Part shown: positions 20,416-30,000 of the stretch, piece after piece
How positions within the stretch are numbered: the stretch's first letter is position 1
Layout: each line of letters starts with the position of its first letter
Assembly: GCF_020520425.1 (NCBI RefSeq)
Contig: NC_079492.1
Location: 61,007,042 to 61,071,041, forward strand
DNA from: Spinacia oleracea
Taxonomy: Eukaryota > Streptophyta > Magnoliopsida > Caryophyllales > Amaranthaceae
Direction: 5' to 3'
Length of the DNA stretch: 64,000 nt
The notes under the pieces: model-generated
Database searches by the model: none
What the model saw: the letters and a program-made list of their open reading frames with translations, nothing else
What the model was told of the DNA's origin: nothing
Translations under genes and position numbers: made by a program

Positions 20416-22799
20416 TCATCGAATGGGGGCACCAAAGATGGTGCCATCTGGTGTCACATCGATTGCCTTGGATGAGCTATGTGGTGCGGGGAGTGATAGA
20501 CCACGACCCCGATCATGAATACGGTGTCCACCGTTTACAGAACTTTCGGCCTTTTGGGTTGCATCATCATCAACCCATGCCTTCTTACGAACCCATGCCG
20601 AAGAGTTCATACTCCGATCACCTCCACCTGCAAAACAATTTGAAACATGTGCTTTTTCCGAGGAGTTATTAGAGGTAGTATGAGTCAATTCAGTATTAAA
20701 ATAATCATTAGAAACATTGACTCCAAAACATGACTCCTCTACCATAGGGCTCTTAGCAACATGGGTTAAATTGAAAGTAACCTTATCATCCCCCACATTT
20801 AAGGTCAGCTTGCCATTCTTGACATCTATGATTGCCCCCGCAGTGTGTAGGAAAGGTCGACCTAAAATAATAGGAATCTTCCATGTCCAACACAATAAAA
20901 TCAACAGGAATAAAAAATTTACCTACTCTAACAGGCACATCTTCTAAAACACCTAGGGGGTATTTTACAGATCTATCAGCCATTTGCAGAGTTATGTTGG
21001 TAACTTTTAAATCACCCATGTTCAACTTAGTACATACAGACAGGGGCATGACACTAACACTGGCACCTAAATCACATAAGGCTTTGTCAATAAAAAGGTT
21101 GCCAATATTGCACGGGATAGAGAAACTCCCGGGGTCCTTCAACTTGGGTGGAGACTTACTTTTTAGTAAGGCACTGCACTCTTAAGTAAATGCAACAGTC
21201 TCCACCTCACTAAATGCTCTCTTCCTAGTCAAGATGTCTTTCATGTATTTAGCATATGCAGGTACTTGAGTAATTAATTCAGTGAAAGGGACCGTTACCT
21301 GCAGATTCTTTACCACTTCTAGGAACTTACCAAACTGCTTGTCTAGCTTGTTCTTTAGCTGACGATGAGAGAAGGGAAGTTTGATAGGTGGAACTTGTAT
21401 CTCAACTTTCTTCTCAACCCTTGTGTCAGCTTCCTTCTCTTTGACCACACTCTCACTTTCTCTTGGCACAACACCACTTACAGATACTTCAACCCCTTCC
21501 TCTATAGTCATAGGTGGCCCATCATACTCATATCCACTCCGCAAAGTGACAGCATTTACAGACTCTCTGGTCACAGGCTGTGAAGGGAGTTGACCCTTGG
21601 GTCTCTCTGCGAGAGTAGTAGCCATTTGTGCCAACTATTTATCCATGATCTTGTTATGAGCAGTGAGGGCATCGATTTTGGCATCCTTTTCGCTCAGAGA
21701 CTTCTGCAATTCTAACATCATATTCCGCATCTCAACAAGCATGGGATCAGGCTGTGTGGGTTGAGGCTGTGGAGCGAAAGCCAGGTGGTCCACTAGGTTG
21801 CGGGTTGTAGTTACTTCGCGGTTGGTAGGGCTGCTGTGGTGGTGGAGGGTGTTGAATCTGGTGGGGGTTCTGAACATTAGTACTCCTATATGATAATAGG
21901 GGGTTGTTTTTATACCCCTCATTGTATGAGTTGGAGTACGGATTGTTCTGCTTGTAGGCCTGGAATGCATTGCATTGTTCAATAGAGCTCCTACATTCCG
22001 GTGCATAATGACCTTGCATCCCACAACTATTACAGACATTGGCCAACTGAGCACTCATTGCGGCGACACTAGCTTGTTGGGTGACTTGGGAAGATGCGTT
22101 TTGCATATTATCCAGCTTGTGATGTAGGGCAGTTAGCTGAGCAGTAAGCTGTTCAATAGAGTTCATCTCATGCTTAACACCACGATCGGCAAAACCTCTA
22201 GGATTCCCATATTGGGCACTATGGATGGCTATCTCCTCAATCACCTCTAAAGCTCTGGGAACCTCCAGTTGCATAAATCTCCCACTGGCAGCTGAATCCA
22301 AAAGACACCTAGACTCATTACCCAGACCATTATAGAACTGCTGAACCAGGAACCAGTCCTCCAGACCATGGTGTGGGCACTCTCTTTGCAAGTCCTTGAA
22401 TCTTTCCCAAACCTCGAACAAACTCTCATCTGCTTGTTGAGAGATACCTAATATCTGTCCCCTTAGACGAGCTGTCTTCTCAGGTGGGAAATATTTAACA
22501 TAGAACGCAAGGGCCAAAGAATTCCAATCGGTGATTTTCATAGCTGCGCGGTTGAGACTATTAATCCATAGCTTTGCCTTCCCACTCAATGAAAATGGAA
22601 AGAGTATCTCCATAGTATGATCTGGTGTTAAATTCTTCTGCTTAATGGTGGCACAATACTGAATCAAAGACTGAATATGGAGATTAGGATCTTCACCCTT
22701 TTCCCCACCGAATTGGTGTCTCTCGATCATGTTTATCAGCTGGGGTTCGATCTTGAAATTCTCGACCGCAATGGAAGGCATGATTGCCTTGGGAAGCAT
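20416..22799 (-). pseudogene. gag-protease of the Athila-like element, with disruptions
   Basis: Gag starts near 22799, probably at the MPSIAVENF ATG (about 22781). It has a retrotransposon Gag region (AKLWINSLNR, FYVKYFPPEKTARLRG) and a knuckle CNSCGMQGHYAPEC (about 22000-22040). A Pro/Gln-rich linker and coiled-coil-like segment follow. The protease has LCDLGASVSVMP, the DLGAS form usual in Athila proteins, and LGRPFLHTAGA. It ends in a tail finishing DGTIFGAPIR and a stop at 20416. Breaks visible are a frameshift near 21785, stops near 21635 and 21182, and a frameshift near 20890. No RT, RNase H or integrase follows. The same stop position in the second Athila-like element suggests that the short form is ancestral for this lineage. 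Confidence 0.85.
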
Positions 22800-23146
22800 A
22801 GACAGACTTGGTTTAGACTAGTCTGTAAGCCTTGGCACAAGTGGGGGTGGCGGTGGTGGTGCTTGGTCACCCATTTCTGAATCTGTATGGAATAGATTGC
22901 TAATCAGATAGTCGGATACAGAGTCAGAATAGTCTCTCAACTGTTCAACGAATCTACGCCGTCTACGAAAGGTCCATTCAGGTTCAGGATCGAACGAAGT
23001 CAGATCGCTGGTATGGACAGTCCTGGGCATAAACAAGCAAAAACTAGAAGATAGTCGTGAGATCCCGTCTCAAGGAACGGGAGTCCCTTGAGAAGTAACA
23101 AACAATAATCTAGAAAAGCAATTAATAACAGAAAATAAAACCGTCT
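22800..23146 (-). other. 5' leader of the Athila-like element
   Basis: The untranslated stretch between PBS and gag contains a GGT/GGC-rich run on + (22845-22862). A short frame at 23036-22818 (MFMPRTVHTSDL) could be an upstream extension of Gag, ending at a stop before it. I cannot decide which start is used. Confidence 0.5.
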
Positions 23147-23163
23147 CCCCGGCAACGACGCCA
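23147..23163 (-). other. primer-binding site, tRNA-Asp type
   Basis: On the - strand the sequence TGGCGTCGTTGCCGGGG lies five bases after the end of the 5' LTR. It complements the 3' end of plant tRNA-Asp with one mismatch (GTC for GCC). Athila elements typically use this tRNA. Confidence 0.85.
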
Positions 23164-23980
23164 AAATTTGACAGGCTAAAGTCGTATCACCTAATAAAAA
23201 ATAACCTAAGGTCCACTAGCTAGGTAGCAAGGGAAGTCAAGATCGAATCCACAGGGAGACAAACGTTCTTTCTACTATTAATTAATTAAACTAAACTATT
23301 GGGAACAAGATTTGGTTGATTGTTTGTAAACTAATACTACGAACGATAATTAAATAAGTATGAATCAAGATATTAAGGGAATCTAGGGAATAGGTTCACC
23401 AGCGATTTACAATCCAGGACAATGAACAATCACGATAATCAACAAAGTAATTAATTAGACTAGCATGCTCTCTCAAATCGATACTAGTCATAGACTTAGA
23501 ATTAACGGGCTCTCGCTACTTATTAATCCCAATTCTACCTATTGACACAAGCCTAAACATCAAATTGCATCTCTCGAATTTTAACTTGATATTTCATAAC
23601 TACACAATTAAACCTGCACAAATCTAATTGAATAGTGGAATAAACCAATTAATAGGAATTAATCACAATGTCAATAATCGCAGTTATTCAAAATCCCATC
23701 ATACTAATTCATGGATCCCCAAACCCTAGAAATTAAACTACTCACACATATTATCAATAAACAAAGAAAGCATATTAATTGAAAGCATAGTTGAAAAAAA
23801 GTAATAAATCAAAGTAAGAAAATAATACCTAATTGAAGAACAATGGAATACTAAAGTTTGAACTTTTAATTGGAAATAAAACTAAGTGTTGGAACAATTG
23901 GAGAGAAAACTAAGCTTAGGAAAATAAACTAAGTGTTTCCAAACTAGAAAATAAGATGTCTCTAAAAATATAAGGGGCTA

Positions 23981-23990
23981 GTATTTATAG
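23981..23990 (-). promoter_or_regulatory. TATA box of the Athila-like 5' LTR
   Basis: On the - strand CTATAAATAC is a good plant TATA box. Transcription would start about 30 bp downstream, near 23950. The same site is in the other LTR at 10748-10757. Confidence 0.65.
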
Positions 23991-24053
23991 TTTGCCCAAA
24001 ATACAAGCCAAAAACCGGAAAGAAAACACGCGCAAAAGTGCAGGAGGTTGGCG

Positions 24054-24213
24054 TCGCCCGATCGGGCGTCGCTTCGCCCGATCGGGCGATGCACTCGATA
24101 GTCGGCCCGATCGGGCCAAAATCCGCCCGATCGGGCGGATTGCGAACTCTCCACATAAGCTTCCGGATGACTGCCCGATCCGGATCGGGCGAGCTGCGCC
24201 CGATCGGGCGCGC
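24054..24213. repeat. GC-rich palindrome array, 5' LTR copy
   Basis: Six palindromes around CCCGATCGGG, including GCCCGATCCGGATCGGGC, occupy the DNA about 65-230 bp upstream of the TATA box. This copy has fewer mutated palindromes than the other LTR (copies 1, 3 and 6 are perfect here but mutated at 10822-10981). Confidence 0.85.
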
Positions 24214-24575
24214 GTTGATGAGTCCAATTTACTTCAATTCCCCCCGATGGTTGCATTTCGCCCTCAGCTTCCAGGGCGATTTGCAATCTTCAATATAACT
24301 CGCCCATATCACTGAGTCTAACTCTCGGGGCTCAACCATAAGCATCCAAGGCTCCCGAAAGTCGACGATGGAGGTCCCGAACTTCCTCGGGCTCATATAG
24401 TGGCCTAGATCAACATGAAACGGGTCTAAAAAGACCAATTTCTCATAATCAAACCTGAAACTCGAGGCACACTCAATAACACACATTAGTACTAGAAACG
24501 GCTCCTAAGAGCACGTTTGACACATAAAAATACTAAGGGACGGGGGTAAAAATACTATATAAAATGCACATATCA

Positions 24576-25103
24576 CATGGTCGAACCATTCTCAAATCTT
24601 TGAGCCCTGAGCTCTTCCGTTGCCACCACTTCAGGTGCAAACCTAGACAGCTCTATAAACTTAGAATAGTATTCCGTCACAGACAGACCTCCCATTTTGA
24701 GTTCAATGAACTCCTGCGCCTTTTGCTTCTTCAGATTAGGTGGGTAAAACTTGTTCCTTAGTGCGGTTTTGAATGCTTCCCATCCAAAGTTAGGTGTGGC
24801 TTTGAGGGTATTTTCACATCGTTTCCACCATAAATCAGCTTCACCTCTCAGGTAGTACACAACACTATTCACCCTAAGGTTTTCGCGGCAATTCACAGCT
24901 ACAATGAGCTTATCAAACTCTCTCAACCAGTTCTCAAGCACACTAGGTTCAATCTCTCCGCTATAGAGTGGAGGCTTGCTTTGAGCTATTTTCTTAAACA
25001 TTTTCCCAGCCGGATCATGCACTAGGTTGGATCTAGTTTGAGCTAGGTCTCGAACTACCTCAGCTAGTTGTCTAACCACTTCAGAAATCTCTTGGTTAGC
25101 CAT
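24576..25103 (-). pseudogene. Tekay-1 gag, N-terminal part
   Basis: Starting at ATG 25103, the frame encodes the N-terminal Gag (matrix/capsid) region: PPLYSGEIEP, the retrotransposon Gag core AVNCRENLRVNSVVYYLRGEADLWW and FYPPNLKKQKAQEFIELKMG. The Athila-like element cuts it after the Met in ENGSTM. The reading resumes at 9930 with DLQLLL. The duplicated catgg lies exactly at the break, so the insertion is in frame once removed. The closest relative in the window is the Tekay-2 gag at 52785. Confidence 0.92.
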
Positions 25104-25554
25104 ATCCCTTCTCCTGAATAAATAAAAAGGCTAACTTTAATATTGGTTGGACATGACATTACTAAGGCACTAGTTCAACAACGAACCTACTCACAACAAG
25201 AACACATTTAGGCGCAACCTAGGGGAAGAGTTGGCGCCATTCTTGGGCCTTCTCACCCCACTATTCGATGCAAGTAAATTTAGATGGTTGCTACTAAACC
25301 ACCTTGCACATAAAATTTTGTTGAAGAAATAACAAGTAATCCCTTTGCGATACCCACAAGACTTAGGATTGAGAATTGAACTTAAAGGATAACGAAAATG
25401 GAAATTCTTTTCTTTTATTAAAACTCCAATGAATAAGTCTTACATCCACTAATGCCATAGCATTTATTCTCCAACTATGATAAAACTAAAACCATAAATA
25501 GTAGCTTTGCCACTTTATTAATCAACGAAAAATAAAACTAAGGATTACATTTCT
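25104..25554 (-). other. spacer between the extra 5' ORF and gag (Tekay-1)
   Basis: About 450 nt without a supported gene. The spacing to the upstream ORF is almost the same in Tekay-2 (52786-53238). Confidence 0.6.
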
Positions 25555-26250
25555 CTAGAGACTAATGTCATCACGACGATCATTTCTTTCCTTGTATTGC
25601 TCTGAAGTAAAGTCTTGATTATTGGGATCATCCAAGTCTTCTTCCGGATCCGAGTCTTCATCCATAGCCTCATCATTTTGCTGTGGCTCACTATCAACCA
25701 CATTATTCTCTTCAAACTCATCTTCAGATCCACTGGATATGTCAATGGTGGGTTCAGGAACTATAGGGTTAGGATTTTCAATCTCTACCACATCATCATC
25801 ACTATCCTCCTCAACCTCACTAGCTTGCTCATCATGGATCATGCCATCCTCACCATCACTTTCTATTCCTCCATAGCCCATACCTAGACCCGTAGAGTAC
25901 TTCCCATCCTCATAGCTATTTTCCGCAACCTCTAAGATAGTAGCAAGAACCTCAGAATCATACTTCCACCTACCATCACTAGTCCCATATTTGTACCAAT
26001 TAGGGGTACCATCACCAAAATGCATGTCACTGAACTTGTTCTTGAGGTCTATGTAAGGGTTCTTATGGGGTAAACAATGTATAACCATGCTAGCCATCAT
26101 ATCTTTGTGCCTAAGGTGGGGCATATTCTTGGTCGAAGCCAAATAGTCACAAGCAAACACGATCTTCTGAACATACGTGCGAGGAGTCTCATTATCCATC
26201 TTCTCTAAGTATCCTAGACTGGTGAACTTAGAAGGTAGCATCCTTAATTC
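25555..26250 (-). CDS. extra acidic ORF upstream of gag in Tekay-1 (function unknown)
   Basis: This frame of about 230 residues lies between the 5' LTR and gag. The N-terminal half looks helical (KIVFACDYLAS ... MMASMVIHCLPHKNPYIDLKNKF), followed by WYKYGTSDGRWKYD. The C-terminal half is strongly acidic (DSDDDVVEIENPNP, PEPTIDISSGSEDEFEE). Tekay-2 carries a clear homologue at 53239-53887 in the same place, with conserved MVIHCLP, NPYI.LKN, DGRW.YD, DDDVV.IENPNPI.PEPTI and SDPEED blocks. The first in-frame ATG is at 26241. The similarity begins just after TTTCAG on the - strand (ending 26251), a possible splice acceptor. I do not recognise a family. The helical half faintly recalls Gag-like capsid domains (inference). 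Confidence 0.7.
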   Translation of the reverse strand, partial: ELRMLPSKFTSLGYLEKMDNETPRTYVQKIVFACDYLASTKNMPHLRHKDMMASMVIHCLPHKNPYIDLKNKFSDMHFGDGTPNWYKYGTSDGRWKYDSEVLATILEVAENSYEDGKYSTGLGMGYGGIESDGEDGMIHDEQASEVEEDSDDDVVEIENPNPIVPEPTIDISSGSEDEFEENNVVDSEPQQNDEAMDEDSDPEEDLDDPNNQDFTSEQYKERNDRRDDISL

Positions 26251-27094
26251 CTGAAAATTCACAACTCAAAAGTCTTACTAACGCGTTTCCATAGAAATTC
26301 CAACCCCAAAAGGATACAATAAATAGTTCGTGGAGCCATACAATTTCAATGCACAAATATATGCTCAACATGAAATATGATGCAATTAATCACATAAAGC
26401 AAGATAAAACATGGTTAGAACATATACATGGCACTTAATAAATCACATTGTCACATAATATGCATTCTTAGACTAATATGCCCTTCTTAGTCTACCCATT
26501 CCTCACTTGAAAATAATATTAATTTTCGAAATTAATTAAGAAATAACTCCTAACTTAGTTGAAATTATTTAAATTAAAATTGAAAATTAATAAGAATTAT
26601 TAATTAATTAAATAAATAAATAAATAAATTTCGGATAATTTAAAAAAATAAAGGAAATACGAAAAATTAAAATATAAATTCCAAAAAAAAAAAATTCGAT
26701 ATATAAATAATTAAAATAATCCGGATAATTAAATAAAATAATTTCCCAAAATTTTAAAATAAATTCGAATTATTTTCGAAATTTTCGAATAAAAAAAAAT
26801 TCGGAAAAATTAATTAATTTTATGTAATAATCCAACTTTTCAACTCATTTCAAACGACCCAAAATAATTGATATTTGACCTTTAAAATATTGAGTACTCA
26901 AAATAATACGTTTTGACTTTAGGAAAATGATACTTAAAAATCCTAACGCATTAGTCTCCGATTACCTTTTTGTAGTATTGTTTACTACAAAGAAGGAATG
27001 AAACTAAGCTCTAGTATACCACTTTGTAGTATGACGTATACCACTTTGTAGTATGACTTACTACAAAGTAGCCTTAAGCTCCTGAATACCACTT
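26251..27094 (-). other. 5' leader of Tekay-1 with repeated hairpins and PBS-like sites
   Basis: Most of the segment is very AT-rich and non-coding. Near the LTR (26969-27094) it has perfect inverted repeats ACTTTGTAGTA / TACTACAAAGT with 5-nt loops (27043-27069 and a 9-bp version at 26969-26991). It also has three ACAAAGTGGTAT sequences on the - strand, of which the one at 27078-27091 is in the normal PBS position. Confidence 0.75.
27078..27091 (-). other. primer-binding site of Tekay-1, initiator-Met type
   Basis: On the - strand TGGTATTCAGGAGC begins three bases after the LTR end. It resembles the complement of initiator-Met tRNA (TGGTATCAGAGC) with small insertions. Similar TGGTATACTAGAGC occurs at 27008-27021. 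Confidence 0.6.
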
Positions 27095-29217
27095 TGTAAC
27101 ACCCTAATAATTCCTTGCTTTTATAAAACCATTTTCCGACTTAAAATAAAGGAATTACTAAAGTATTACCGCCACCGTGGTAACGGTTAAGGCTATTACC
27201 AGAGTTACGCAGCGGAATTAAATGTCAACTAACTTTTAAAAACATAATTAATGAAATATTGAGGCCTCCTACAATTTGGAACCATAATGGCCCAAAACCC
27301 AAAGTATAAATAATTCAAACATTTCAAACATAAATAAAGTAAAGTTAAATAGTTCAAAATACGAAAACATGTAACTCTCTCGATCATCCCAAGCCACATG
27401 ATTCCGATCTACCAACCTGCTATTTTATTCTACTCCCCATCAATGCAAGTGCAAATGATAGATAATCATAGGGTCATTAAGGCAAAGGCCATGACCAAAA
27501 CACACAAAGCACGTAGTTAGCAAAAGCTGAGTAATTACAAAATAGAGTGAAATGAATCTAAAACATGCATCACTCACTAAGTACTAATCAACATGCAAAA
27601 GCCATATAATAATTGACAACCAATCATGAATACAAGACTCGACACTTGACTCACAATTTAATTAGAATAAGCTTCGAACGGGCCAAAAGAATAATCCACA
27701 AAGGGAAAAGGTGATGGGAGCCAACCATAAAACAAATATATAATAATAAAATCGGGCCATACCGAGTGTCGGGCCATACCGACGGAATTCCTGCGCATAA
27801 TATAAATGAAACAACGTCTTGTATCATTAGTAGGAGTACGAGCTTTCCGGCAAGACTCCCCCCATTGTTCATACTCAAGGTATATACGTTCCAAGAGTTT
27901 TGAAGCTTGTTCTGGTTGCACTTTACGTTTATTAATGTTTTATTAAAGGCGAACTCAAGACTCACCAACATGCACACATACAATTAATAAACAACAACCA
28001 AAACAATCTTATTTTAAATGCTTTAGGACTTGTGATCAACAAGGCAAGACACTTGTGATATTACTACCATGTTCCTCCTCACCAAGGTGAGACTCCACAT
28101 CATGCACATTAACATGAGGGTTGTGCCCTTGCACGACAAATCCTCATTCATTTCATACATAATATTCCCAACTGAACCCTACATGTGCGGTGGCGTACGT
28201 GAGCTAACCCTTCACATGTGGTAATATAAGTAGTACAACGAAGTACGAATAATTGGCTCAAAGTATGCTAGACACATCCCGTACAATAGCATACAAATAA
28301 ATAACCCATCCCTTGCATGTGAAATAAACCATACATGCATAAATATTGAACAACATGATTGACAATGAAATCCATACTCATAATAATTCCAACATGCTTG
28401 TTCAACAATTAATCCAATAAATCCCACATCACAAATCACATGCTCGTTCACCAAAATAAACATGATTCCACAAAATGTAATTCACATCATCAACAATCAT
28501 GTAATGTCATTGACAAAAGGTCTGGTCGCCCTAGACTTGTACGTACCTTGAATACCTAAGCGTAGGGGCCACTTTGCAATAACGAGCACTCAACTAGAAA
28601 TCACCTCCTATCATCAAAATAATGAAACTCAAATTATTTCCATGTTCATTAAATTTCCAGCAACTTTATAAAATTTAAAACCTCCTTTAAACTTTAGAAT
28701 TCAATCGTTTTCAATAATAAAATCGTCTCAATTTGCAAAATCAATCCTTAATACAAAACATACTTTTTCCGCCTTTAAAATCAATAAAAATCGACACTTT
28801 AAACCTTTATTCAAATCTGAAAATATAATTGATTATCATAATTAAAATCATCGCCTAATTATGCTAATCAATTGACTCATTAGGTCTAGGTTAAAACCCT
28901 AACTTGAAAATCCCAATAACACTAGTTTATTATCATAAAAATCAATGCTTTATTCAATAAACAAATCTGAAAATTCATCCTTTAATAATTAAAACAAACC
29001 TAATTAATCACAACACACAAATCCTCAAACCACGGTATTCATAACCGGTTCCCAGCATTTTAATTACTCAAAACAATATTAATATAATAATTTAAAATAC
29101 GGAATTTAAATAGAATAAGTAAGAAAGAAGAGAATTATACCAATCCGGCCTATAGCACGGAACAACCACGAATTTAAAGTGATTGGGCGAAAATTGAACA
29201 AGAACAAACACGAACAA

Positions 29218-29241
29218 CACACACACACACACACACACACA
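29218..29241. repeat. CA dinucleotide repeat in the Tekay-1 LTR
   Basis: About twelve AC units occur here, with the counterpart at 4814-4833 in the other LTR. Tekay-2 LTRs have a CA repeat at the equivalent position. Confidence 0.85.
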
Positions 29242-29630
29242 ATTCGTGTGCGGGTGCGCGCGCAGCGACGAGGGGACGAGGCAGCAGCAGCCGCGCGCGG
29301 GCTGGGCGCTGTGCGCGGGGGATGCTGGGCGAGTGAAGGCGAGGGTGCTGGGCGAGAGCGAGAGGGAGTGCAGCGCTGTGCGCGAGGGCACGAGAGAGAG
29401 AGAGAGAGCGAGGGAGGTGTTGGGCGCTGTGCGCGAGGGCACGAGCGAGAGAGCGAGGGAGTGCAGCGCTGGGCGTGAGGCCGAGCAGCACGAGAGCACA
29501 GCAGCGCGAGCACGGGGCTGCGTGCGTGCGATGAGCTGAGCAAAAGAGGAGAGGGAAAGAGGAGTGTTGGGCAAGTAAAGCAAAAATAGGGTTTATGAAT
29601 TTTAGGGGCTCATTTAATGATGGGGGAGTC

Positions 29631-29640
29631 CTATTTATAG
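29631..29640 (-). promoter_or_regulatory. TATA box of the Tekay-1 5' LTR
   Basis: On the - strand CTATAAATAG is followed by the CT-rich leader. The copy in the 3' LTR (5230-5239) has lost the consensus (CCATAAATAG). Confidence 0.65.
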
Positions 29641-30000
29641 GCTCCCTAATCCCTTGATGGGTTAGGCTTTGGGGATTTGAGTTGGGCTTAGAAAATAAAT
29701 GATTTGGGCTAGCTTAGGATTTAAACTAAACTCTTTTGATTGGGCTCGTTTAATAAAACGAATTGGACTTTTTATTTAAAACCCGAAGCTTTAAAAATCA
29801 TTTGCAACTCATTTAATTTCCCGACTCAAGAATTAAATTCGTTTCGTAATTAATTAAAATAATAAATATTCTAATTAATTAAAATACATTAAATAAAATG
29901 CATTTAAATATTATTTAAATGTTAATAAATCGTAAAATGTTTTACAAATATAATAAAATATACTTATAAATATTACAAAAATACGAGGTATTACAGGCAC

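Larger units (their letters stand above)
9936..24575 (-). mobile_element. Athila-like gypsy element lacking most of pol, nested in Tekay-1 gag
   Basis: Identical-length LTRs of 1407 bp (9936-16488 once LINE-B and one TSD copy are removed, and 23169-24575) begin TGACAGG and end ATATCA. The PBS beside the right LTR matches the 3' end of tRNA-Asp, as in Athila elements. On the - strand it encodes gag, an Athila-type protease, then a stop. Reverse transcriptase, RNase H and integrase are absent. A separate Athila-type downstream ORF follows. I counted 29 substitutions and no indels between the LTRs (about 2%). It depends on another element for reverse transcriptase. Confidence 0.9.
23169..24575 (-). 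repeat. 5' LTR of the Athila-like element
   Basis: The LTR is 1407 bp, TGACAGG to ATATCA, and matches the left copy exactly in length. In the direction of transcription it holds the palindrome array (24213 to 24054), then the TATA box (23990 to 23981), then the transcribed R/U5 part and the PBS. Confidence 0.93.
2682..29995 (-). mobile_element. Tekay-1: Ty3/gypsy chromovirus (Tekay/Del type), nested in LINE-A
   Basis: Two LTRs of about 2.9 kb (2682-5594 and 27095-29995) flank an internal region on the - strand. It encodes an extra 5' ORF, gag, protease, reverse transcriptase, RNase H, integrase and a C-terminal chromodomain-like tail. Long LTRs, an initiator-Met-like PBS and the chromodomain tail fit the Tekay (Del) chromovirus lineage. 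The internal region is split by an Athila-like element at 9936-24575. The 5-bp duplication ggcac flanks it. The reading frame has a frameshift and three stops in pol, so this copy is not autonomous. Confidence 0.92.
27095..29995 (-). repeat. 5' LTR of Tekay-1
   Basis: The LTR starts tgtaacaccc and ends ggtattaca, followed by the duplicated ggcac. In the direction of transcription it holds about 355 bp of U3, the TATA box (29640-29631), a GC- and CT-rich transcribed leader (about 29560-29242), a CA/TG repeat (29241-29218), AT-rich DNA and the conserved 64-nt block (27906-27843). Confidence 0.92.

Noticed and set aside
23147-23163. tRNA gene at the PBS
   Set aside because: Only the 3'-end complement is present, with no cloverleaf. 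It is a primer-binding site.
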